Source of the DNA: an uncultured Anaplasmataceae bacterium
GTDB lineage: Bacteria > Pseudomonadota > Alphaproteobacteria > Rickettsiales > CAIPFW01
Length of the DNA: 5,698 nt
NCBI GenBank assembly: GCA_903864455.1
Contig: CAIPFW010000201.1
Span: 1 to 5,698, forward strand
Direction: 5' to 3'
The position numbers and the translations under genes were made by a program. The notes under the pieces are model-generated. The model made no database searches. It worked only from the letters and a program-made list of their open reading frames with translations, and was not told where the DNA came from. Positions 1 through 5,619 of this stretch are shown in pieces. The first letter of the stretch is position 1; every line of letters begins with the position of its first letter.

Positions 1-1
1 G

Positions 2-241
2 TCTCTAGATTTTATGAAGGAAATCGATCCAGTTTTAATGGTTTTCCCTTCAAGTGAGATAAAAGCAATATATAAAACATTAAATATAAACAATGAAGGC
101 TTAAAATTTTTAAACTCTATTGCAAATGAAGATAAAATTATTTGCTTTAAATCCGATGGTAAATTTTATTTTGCAGAATTCGATATTGAAAAATTCTTTT
201 CGGAAGAAAAAAACACTGTTTTTAATATTGAAAATGCGTAA
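2..241 (+). CDS. virB4: C-terminal end of a probable VirB4-family type IV secretion ATPase (partial)
   Basis: The frame is open to the left edge, so this is probably the last ~79 codons of a longer gene; an ATG at 14 would give only 75 residues and has no ribosome binding site in view. The pattern matches my recollection of VirB4 C-termini: a segment ending in a strand and Phe-Pro (VLMVFPSS, where VirB4 has a FLPNP-like motif), then a Tyr (AIYKTLNI), an acidic helix where VirB4 has a 'xxEFExI' segment (NNEGLKFLNSI), a strand with Lys where VirB4 has FLVKQG (KIICFKSDGK), and a closing strand like the 'LDLS' end (FYFAEFDIEKFF). VirB4 powers pilus and substrate handling at the inner membrane. 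The Walker motifs would lie upstream of the window. The gene overlaps the next one by 8 bases, and virB4 followed by large virB6-type genes is the Rickettsiales order. The assignment rests on a short tail; an unrelated small protein is the alternative. Confidence 0.5.
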   Translation, partial: SLDFMKEIDPVLMVFPSSEIKAIYKTLNINNEGLKFLNSIANEDKIICFKSDGKFYFAEFDIEKFFSEEKNTVFNIENA

Positions 242-293
242 AGTCTTTATTTATCTTTTTTTTATATTGTGCATTTCGAATGAAGCTCATGGT
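234..293 (+). other. Predicted Sec signal peptide of the giant exported protein
   Basis: Residues 1-20 have a basic start (MRK), an uninterrupted hydrophobic core (VFIYLFFILCI) and a short polar end (SNEAHG) with small residues at -3 and -1 (Ala18, Gly20), so cleavage is expected before Leu21. Cys13 is preceded by FIL, which does not fit a lipobox with a small residue at -1, so a lipoprotein anchor is unlikely. Confidence 0.75.
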
Positions 294-3200
294 TTATTTC
301 CTCTGGGCAGAGTGATCTTGAAAGATGGAGAGAATGCATCTTGGAATGCCGATAGTGATGGAATAAGTTACAGAAACCAATACAGTTTAAAATGGGATGA
401 GCAGACATGTAGAACGAGATGGGGTCATGATATCGGTTATGTTACAACTCCATCTATGAATCCAACGAATTCTGATGGATTCTTTAACCCAGGAATCAAT
501 ACTATACATGGATTTATATGGTGGGATATATGGAATGGACTTTCTTGCCAGACTCATCACGGTGGAGCTACCTTTACAGCGGTTACACCAAATATGAATA
601 GAGCTTTTTGCAGATCTCTTGGTTTGTGGGATGCGGAAAGAGTTTGCTTTACAACAAAAAAAGCTCCATCTTCCAAAAGAGAGCTTTATCAATGGTTAGC
701 GGAGATTGATTACGCAGTTGGTGGAAAGGATTCCCAAAATGACCCAATTTTGAATAAAGTCCGTAATTGGGATGCGAATGCTTTGAATATTGGATACAGA
801 GATTTTCAATATATAAAAATGAAGTGGGTAAGAGATATAGGTCTCGATACAGATCCCGAAGTTTTAAAAAAATACATTTCACCATTTCCTGGACAAAAAA
901 TGATTTGCGCAAGAGCAAGAGGTGCGGCAACAAGTGCTAGTAATCCAGCTTGTAGCGAGCCCGATAAATGTTTATCTCTTGATTCGTTGCACCTCATAAT
1001 TAAATGCTTACCTGTACCAATGGGGCCGCCACCAAATCCATTTACAGGATTTATAGTTGGTAAGGAAGTTATATATTCAGTGCCTGTAAGGGGTATGGAT
1101 TATGCAAATCCATCCGCTAGAATTGTTTACTTTGAAAGAAATATAAAAAAAATTGCAATTAAAGATAATTTGAATAGCGGTAGCATTGAATTTGATTCTG
1201 GGTCATATAAATTTAGAGTCAACGTTGATGAAAGTTCAATATGTTCTTTTGTTGTGGATTCAAAGGATGCGAATATTGCATATCCTGTGGGATGCCAAGA
1301 TAGAGGTGTCGCTCCAAAACCAACTATAGAATCAAATTCGCCAATCACAGTCTCTAATAAACCACAAAGAAAAGTCTCTGGAAGGGTGTCTTATCCATGG
1401 CATGATTTCCCTCCATTAAGACCGACTGATTTGAGTGAATTAAAAGATATAACAAAGTTAGAAATAGATAAAGAGATACATTCAGATGAAAAATATGGTG
1501 CAATCACTGTATTTCAAGGTGGCTTTAATAGAAATCCACAGAGAAAAAAAATTAATCTAGAATATCTGTCAGAGAAAATGTGCTATGTGAAGGATGGATC
1601 GGCAACAGGAGTTGTAGAGTATATTGATGTTAATAATGATTGCAGAGAAATTCCATCTATGATCAAAAGAAGAAATATTGAGTTATTTCGATGTAAGAAA
1701 GTAGATGAAGAGATGTTTGTTGAAAATAAGGATGATTGTAAGTTGATTGATTTTGAATATGATGGTGGCGCGACACAAAAAGGAAATCAATGTCATAATG
1801 GAAGATTTATTTTATCTAAAAATTGCGACGATATATCATCAAATGTTGTTTATGAGCATGATGACTCTGGACAGAAAATTTGTATGAGGAGTTGGAGGGG
1901 TGGAGAGAGAAGATATACAATAGTAAGAAGAGATAAAAATAATCCATCCAATATAACAAAAATTAAAATTGTTGAAGCAAACAATGTATTAATGTATTTA
2001 GATTCGAATGGCGAAGTTGATTTTTCTAAAAATCCAGAATCATTCAATAACTTCTCCCAAGATGACTTAGATTATTTCAGAAGGATTGATGAGAGTCACT
2101 ATTGGTATAAAAATGCAAATCGTGGAATTGATATAAAATATAGATACGGTCCAAAACTTTTTAAAAGTAACGACCCTATGAATTTAAGTGATGCAACAAC
2201 AAGTTATTTAAACGTTGATACAAGTCAACCAATATTTTTAAATCAAGATGATGAATTGCTTGAGCCAGACCCTTTAGATGCTGGCTTATGTTCAGATATA
2301 AATCTTCCAGCAACTGGAGAAAAAAAATGGGAGTATATTTTACAAATACCTGGATATTATACAAACTATAATCAGCAAGCATTTAATAACGATTCTGAGT
2401 TAAAAAATTCAGAAGCTAATTTAATTAAAGCTCCCGGAATGATAACAGTAAGCGCAAATACAACTCAAGATTTGTCAAAATTTGATGGTGTAAAAAAATC
2501 AACGTTACTCATTCCAACAAAATTCGTAAGCGGTGCTCAAGGGGTAGATGAGGCTATTTTAGGAATTGCAAATGATGCAAATAACAGAAACATTAAATTT
2601 TCCTCATTCAATCAAAATGTAACAAATAATTTTAATTTTAAATCATTTAATTTTTATCCAGACTATTTTGAAAGTAGAAAGAGTGGGAAAATACTATACT
2701 CAGACGGGAAAGATTTAACAAAAAATATAAGTGCAAATAACCCACAAGAGAATCTCTTCGATACATCATCTTGTAACTTAATTGAATTTGAAATTTGGGG
2801 AGGTGGAGGGCAATCACGCTCCAATGCAATGGTTTTAAATAGTGATAGCGTTGTTATAAATGCATCAAATAGTGCATTGCAAAACAATGCTTCTGCTGGT
2901 CAAAATGGTGCATATGCTCAGGGAAGGTTCAAAATTAGAGAAAATAGTTTCTTGAAGATGAAAGTTTCCGATGGATCTGGAAATATAACGAACGGTCCAA
3001 ACAATACAGCGGATAAATTTAATTTAAGCGATGATTTTTCTTCAATCTCAGTTACAGACACCATTGATACAAATTTACAATTAATCAGAGCCTATTCTGG
3101 CTCAGGAAAGCATGAATGCGAAATTAATTCACAGTGCTCAAGTTTAAAAGAAGAGCCTAATATTGAAAAAGCGATAAATAATAACGAGCAATTAATTTTT

Positions 3201-3905
3201 AAAGATGATAATTCAAAAGCAAGTTTTGTAAGAAACGCTCTTATAAAGCCACTAGAAAGGGGTGGCTCAATAGACAAAAGAGATATAGCTATTGATTCTT
3301 ATAGAAATATTACGATGTCTAGTTTTTCTGGCATCGTGAACGATTTATTCAGAACATTACCACTTTCATCGCCAGTTGTAATCAACATGTATATAGACGA
3401 TGAGAATGATCAAGTAAATGGATATAAAATTGAGGACTCATTGGTGAAATTTACAACAAATACCGCTTCTTCTGATTGGAAGGATAATGGAACTGGGGAT
3501 TTTAATGAAATCGGAACTTATTATTATTTGGGTCAATTGACAAACCTTGGTAATAATTTTAAATTCATGAATAGAAGTCGATATTTTGATCCAGAAATTT
3601 GTAAATCGAAGTTGGAATCTTGTTATTCCGGATCTACGCTAGTGACAGACAAAAATCCTAGATTTATTTATGGTGGGAATTCAAGTTCTGCAGTTGGAGT
3701 TTCTGATAATGATTATTTAAGAAATTTTGTATTAGGATCAACTTTGACTCAAGCGCAAAAAGATGCCTTAGTGACTGATTTTAACTTGTATTGCCCTGGA
3801 TTAGGTGGTTGCTATTTTCACAACGGAAAAAGTGATACTACGGGTAGGTTTGTTTCCCAGCCTGGGAGTGCAGGATTGATAAAAATTAGATGCAAAAGGA
3901 TTTAA
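234..3905 (+). CDS. Giant exported Cys-rich protein, VirB6-extracellular-domain-like, no membrane core
   Basis: I do not recognise this 1223-residue protein as a named family. The start at 234 is chosen because it gives a clean Sec signal peptide: MRK, a hydrophobic core at residues 4-14, and an AHG cleavage site near residue 20. The in-frame ATG at 120 would add 38 residues inside the upstream gene and bury the signal. Cys13 lacks a lipobox. The mature part has 26 Cys (an even number), suggesting disulfides in the periplasm or outside the cell. Residues 30-230 are Trp-rich (10 Trp). Residues 225-270 run from ICAR to a KCLPVPMGPPPNPF stretch, resembling the Cys/Pro-rich extracytoplasmic part of Rickettsiales VirB6 proteins. 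Residues 337-550 hold many Cys in basic and acidic segments. Residues 847-957 (EIWGGGG, AGQNGAYAQG) and 1143-1220 (GLGGC, PGSAGLIKI) look like a split Gly-rich beta domain. No polytopic membrane region is visible, unlike true VirB6. The overlap with the VirB4-like tail suggests translational coupling and a role in type IV secretion, which is inference. A surface adhesin or a gene-decay product is the alternative. Confidence 0.8.
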   Translation: MRKVFIYLFFILCISNEAHGLFPLGRVILKDGENASWNADSDGISYRNQYSLKWDEQTCRTRWGHDIGYVTTPSMNPTNSDGFFNPGINTIHGFIWWDIWNGLSCQTHHGGATFTAVTPNMNRAFCRSLGLWDAERVCFTTKKAPSSKRELYQWLAEIDYAVGGKDSQNDPILNKVRNWDANALNIGYRDFQYIKMKWVRDIGLDTDPEVLKKYISPFPGQKMICARARGAATSASNPACSEPDKCLSLDSLHLIIKCLPVPMGPPPNPFTGFIVGKEVIYSVPVRGMDYANPSARIVYFERNIKKIAIKDNLNSGSIEFDSGSYKFRVNVDESSICSFVVDSKDANIAYPVGCQDRGVAPKPTIESNSPITVSNKPQRKVSGRVSYPWHDFPPLRPTDLSELKDITKLEIDKEIHSDEKYGAITVFQGGFNRNPQRKKINLEYLSEKMCYVKDGSATGVVEYIDVNNDCREIPSMIKRRNIELFRCKKVDEEMFVENKDDCKLIDFEYDGGATQKGNQCHNGRFILSKNCDDISSNVVYEHDDSGQKICMRSWRGGERRYTIVRRDKNNPSNITKIKIVEANNVLMYLDSNGEVDFSKNPESFNNFSQDDLDYFRRIDESHYWYKNANRGIDIKYRYGPKLFKSNDPMNLSDATTSYLNVDTSQPIFLNQDDELLEPDPLDAGLCSDINLPATGEKKWEYILQIPGYYTNYNQQAFNNDSELKNSEANLIKAPGMITVSANTTQDLSKFDGVKKSTLLIPTKFVSGAQGVDEAILGIANDANNRNIKFSSFNQNVTNNFNFKSFNFYPDYFESRKSGKILYSDGKDLTKNISANNPQENLFDTSSCNLIEFEIWGGGGQSRSNAMVLNSDSVVINASNSALQNNASAGQNGAYAQGRFKIRENSFLKMKVSDGSGNITNGPNNTADKFNLSDDFSSISVTDTIDTNLQLIRAYSGSGKHECEINSQCSSLKEEPNIEKAINNNEQLIFKDDNSKASFVRNALIKPLERGGSIDKRDIAIDSYRNITMSSFSGIVNDLFRTLPLSSPVVINMYIDDENDQVNGYKIEDSLVKFTTNTASSDWKDNGTGDFNEIGTYYYLGQLTNLGNNFKFMNRSRYFDPEICKSKLESCYSGSTLVTDKNPRFIYGGNSSSAVGVSDNDYLRNFVLGSTLTQAQKDALVTDFNLYCPGLGGCYFHNGKSDTTGRFVSQPGSAGLIKIRCKRI

Positions 3906-3976
3906 TGACGAAGATTATTGTATCAATTATTCAAAAAACAGTCATTGTTTTAAAAAATTTGACTCAAATTTATTGA
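3905..3976 (+). CDS. Short coupled ORF (23 aa), possibly the stub of a lost operon gene
   Basis: The ATG overlaps the stop of the giant secreted gene as TAATG, the usual geometry of translational coupling. The frame gives 23 residues, beginning MTKIIVSIIQKTVIVL, and ends at TGA. The peptide starts with a basic residue followed by an almost unbroken run of Ile and Val, like the start of a signal peptide or membrane segment. In Rickettsiales operons the following gene would be another virB6 paralogue. This could be its truncated N-terminus, a real micro-protein, or chance. A 72-base frame is weak evidence on its own; the overlap and hydrophobicity are the only reasons to list it. Confidence 0.25.
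   Translation: MTKIIVSIIQKTVIVLKNLTQIY
3935..3951 (+). terminator. Weak AT-only hairpin after the giant gene
   Basis: A 6-bp stem AAAACA / TGTTTT closes a 5-base loop (GTCAT), 30 bases after the stop of the giant gene. A second small stem, CTCAA / TTGAG with a 5-base loop, follows at 3963-3977. Neither is GC-rich nor followed by a clean T-run, so termination here is doubtful. Confidence 0.15.
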
Positions 3977-3999
3977 GAAATGCAATGGGTTTACACTCC

Positions 4000-4027
4000 T
4001 TGAAAATTCATCAAAAAAATATATTAT
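4000..4027 (+). promoter_or_regulatory. Sigma70-like promoter of trpS
   Basis: A -35 box TTGAAA (4000-4005, five of six consensus bases) and a -10 box TATTAT (4022-4027, five of six) are separated by 16 bases. The expected start of transcription is near 4034, leaving a leader of about 20 bases before the ATG at 4054. No Shine-Dalgarno sequence is visible in that leader. A further TTTACA at 3990 has no matching -10 box. Confidence 0.5.
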
Positions 4028-4053
4028 GAAATTCAAGCAACAAAACTAATCGA

Positions 4054-5061
4054 ATGAATAAAAAAATCATCTTAACGGGAGATAGACCAACGGGTGCACT
4101 ACATATAGGGCACTATTTTGGCTCTTTAACAAACAGAGTAAAGCTTCAGGATGAATACAATCAATTTGTAATGATAGCCGATATTCAGGCTTTGACTGAC
4201 AATTTCGATAATCCTAAAAAAGTTACAGAAAATGTAAAAGAGCTCATCTGTGATTATTTAGCATGTGGAATCGATCCAAATAAAACGACAATTTTTTTAC
4301 AATCACAAATTCCTGAAATTTCTGAATTGACGATGCTATACATGAATCTCGTCACAACAGCTCGCCTCGAAAGAAATCCAACAGTTAAGAATGAACTTTT
4401 GCAAAAAAAATTTGAAGGAATTCCTGCGGGTTTTCTTTGTTATCCAATTAATCAGGCTGCCGATATATCGATATTTTTAGCTGATAAAGTGCCTGTTGGA
4501 GTCGACCAAGCTCCCATGATCGAACAGACAAACGAAATTGTGAGGAAATTTAATAGAATATATAAAACAAATTTTCTGAAAGAATGTGAGGCTATTCTGA
4601 GTGAAAGTGAGAGACTCATTGGAATTGATGGGAAAAATAAAATGAGTAAATCGTTAAATAATGCGATTTTTCTTAAAGATTCTGATGAGGAAATTACAAG
4701 AAAAATTAAAATGTGCTATACGGACCCAAATCATATTAAAATTAGCGATTCTGGAAATGTTGATGGAAATGTTGCGTTTATATATTTAGATATTTTTAAT
4801 TCGAATAAAGAAGAAAACGAATCTCTCAAAAATCATTATCGAGCAGGTGGTCTCGGCGATATGGAAATTAAAAAGAAATTGATTCAACATATAATCGATT
4901 TTATAGCTCCAATTAGAGAAAGAAGAAAATATTACGAAAATAATATGAGTAAAGCTTTGGAGATTTTAAAAAATGGAACAAAAAAAGCTCAAGTAGTAGC
5001 AAAAAATAATTTTCAAAAAATTCGGGAGATTATTGGCTTGAATTATAAAGATATTTTTTAA
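4054..5061 (+). CDS. trpS: Tryptophanyl-tRNA synthetase (TrpRS)
   Basis: This class I aminoacyl-tRNA synthetase joins L-tryptophan to tRNA-Trp with ATP in the cytoplasm. The protein is 335 residues, the normal length for bacterial TrpRS, and appears intact. The Rossmann-fold start carries GDRPTG (9-14) and the ATP-binding HIGH (17-20). ADIQALTDN (42-50), the LERNPTVK helix (105-112), AADISIFLADKVPVGVDQ (135-152) and MIEQTNEIVR (155-164) form the active site and dimer face. KMSKS is at 196-200, followed by the CYTDPNHI (221-228) and RAGGLGD (263-269) signatures. The GDRPTG/HIGH form belongs to the subtype I associate with Firmicutes, unlike the 'SGxQxTGxLHLGN' form typical of Rickettsia and most Proteobacteria, so acquisition by transfer is possible. 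The enzyme contains no tryptophan residue. The ATG at 4054 is placed three residues before the first beta strand and follows its own promoter. The gene is probably monocistronic. Confidence 0.97.
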   Translation: MNKKIILTGDRPTGALHIGHYFGSLTNRVKLQDEYNQFVMIADIQALTDNFDNPKKVTENVKELICDYLACGIDPNKTTIFLQSQIPEISELTMLYMNLVTTARLERNPTVKNELLQKKFEGIPAGFLCYPINQAADISIFLADKVPVGVDQAPMIEQTNEIVRKFNRIYKTNFLKECEAILSESERLIGIDGKNKMSKSLNNAIFLKDSDEEITRKIKMCYTDPNHIKISDSGNVDGNVAFIYLDIFNSNKEENESLKNHYRAGGLGDMEIKKKLIQHIIDFIAPIRERRKYYENNMSKALEILKNGTKKAQVVAKNNFQKIREIIGLNYKDIF

Positions 5062-5065
5062 TATT

Positions 5066-5094
5066 TTCTTAATTTATATCAAATACTTTATAAT
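5066..5094 (+). promoter_or_regulatory. Sigma70-like promoter of dciA
   Basis: A perfect -10 box TATAAT (5089-5094) lies 17 bases after a poor -35 box TTCTTA (5066-5071, three of six consensus bases). The start point would be near 5101, giving a leader of about 20 bases before the ATG at 5121, similar to the trpS arrangement. The surrounding sequence is very AT-rich, so the -35 assignment is tentative. Confidence 0.45.
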
Positions 5095-5120
5095 ACGTTG
5101 AAAGTAAATTTGTAAAATGA

Positions 5121-5432
5121 ATGAAAGAAATAAATAATTTGGTAGAGCATTGGCTCACAAAAAATAAAAAAGTTTCAAACTTTCAACAAAATGATTTTCT
5201 GAAAAAACTTGTACTTTTTTGGCCAAAAATTGTTGATGTAAGATATGCAATTCATTCAACTCCATCCCGCATCATGAGGGAAAATGACAAACATATTCTC
5301 ATAATATCGGCTTATAATGGCTCAGTAGCTCTGCAACTTCAGTCAAAAATTAAAGAGATTGAAGCGAATATCAAGAGAGAGGTTGGTTTTTCTCCGATTC
5401 ATTCAATTAAAATTCAGCAGAGATTATCGTAA
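5121..5432 (+). CDS. dciA: DciA/DUF721-family protein, probable replicative helicase loader
   Basis: The 103-residue product follows the DUF721 (DciA) pattern: an N-terminal helix, then FWPKIVDVRYAIHSTPSRI (33-51), which matches the family 'W..IVG..LA.HS.P..L' strand-turn, then HILIISAYNGSVALQLQ (58-74), matching the 'L.V.V.SSAWA.EL' strand-helix, a helix KIKEIEANIKREVG (76-89) and a closing strand IHSIKIQ (93-99). In the family, DciA helps load the DnaB helicase in bacteria that lack DnaC or DnaI. The usual Gly after 'IV' is Asp39 here. The protein is shorter than most DciA proteins and has little beyond the core KH-like fold. The start at 5121 is the only ATG that keeps the N-terminal helix; an overlapping out-of-frame ATG at 5117 ends after six codons. 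The gene has its own promoter and sits alone between trpS and an IS remnant. Confidence 0.75.
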   Translation: MKEINNLVEHWLTKNKKVSNFQQNDFLKKLVLFWPKIVDVRYAIHSTPSRIMRENDKHILIISAYNGSVALQLQSKIKEIEANIKREVGFSPIHSIKIQQRLS

Positions 5433-5459
5433 AAAACTTCTGTAATAATATAATTACTC

Positions 5460-5537
5460 TTAAGAATGACTTTTAGCACCGTGCATACGAAGGTATTGCT
5501 TAATTTCTTCTTTTTTGATTTCGTCAAGTGTCTTCAT
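5460..5537 (-). CDS. Small unassigned ORF (25 aa) next to the IS remnant
   Basis: On the minus strand an ATG at 5537 opens a 25-residue frame starting MKTLDEIKKEEIKQYL and ending at TAA (5462-5460). AAGGA lies 12 bases upstream of the ATG, the best ribosome-binding-site-like sequence in the window though somewhat distant. The same frame is open further upstream to the loop of the IS palindrome (stop at 5594-5592), so a GTG start at 5567 would give 35 residues. The peptide is charged and would be mostly helical, with a basic end (MHGAKSHS). It reads like real coding sequence, so it may be a micro-protein or the C-terminal end of a gene cut by the insertion. I recognise no family. Confidence 0.3.
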   Translation of the reverse strand: MKTLDEIKKEEIKQYLRMHGAKSHS

Positions 5538-5570
5538 TTTTTCTTTTTTTCCTTCAATTTTATACACTTT

Positions 5571-5613
5571 CGCCGTAAAACACAATCGTCTTTAGCGGTT
5601 GTGATGTAAGGCG
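5571..5613 (-). repeat. Imperfect palindrome at the right end of an IS200/IS605-type element
   Basis: Two 18-base arms (5571-5588 and 5596-5613) match at 14 of 18 positions as inverted repeats around a 7-base loop (TCTTTAG on the plus strand). The palindrome lies a few bases after the stop of the transposase fragment. IS200/IS605 elements carry such subterminal imperfect hairpins at their ends, which TnpA recognises as single-stranded DNA in place of terminal inverted repeats. The exact cleavage site is not resolved. Confidence 0.55.
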
Positions 5614-5619
5614 TCTTTT

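Noticed and set aside
120..233. In-frame upstream start for the giant protein at 120
   Set aside because: It would add 38 residues overlapping the upstream frame and place the clear signal peptide internally; the ATG at 234 explains both the export signal and the short overlap.
261..279. Lipobox around Cys13 of the giant protein
   Set aside because: The residues before the Cys are FIL, so the small residue needed at -1 is missing, and the Cys lies inside the hydrophobic core.
387..1348. Minus-strand open frames at 387-692, 649-933, 806-997 and 1127-1348
   Set aside because: All lie inside the giant gene on the opposite strand, have no recognisable domains and look like translations of its antisense.
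1850..3277. Minus-strand open frames at 1850-2047, 2176-2382, 2647-2829, 2663-2887 and 3092-3277
   Set aside because: They are antisense to the giant gene, overlap each other in part, and show only the Leu/Phe/Ser-rich composition expected from reading AT-rich DNA backwards.
5117..5137. Six-codon frame from the ATG at 5117 overlapping the dciA start
   Set aside because: Too short to judge and best explained as a chance ATG beside the real start.
5442..5457. GTAAT / ATTAC inverted repeat after dciA as a terminator
   Set aside because: A 5-bp AT-rich stem without a following T-run is too weak to call.
5498..5560. Long pyrimidine-rich tract on the plus strand
   Set aside because: It is explained by the Lys/Glu-rich codons and the A-rich leader of the small minus-strand frame, not by a repeat.
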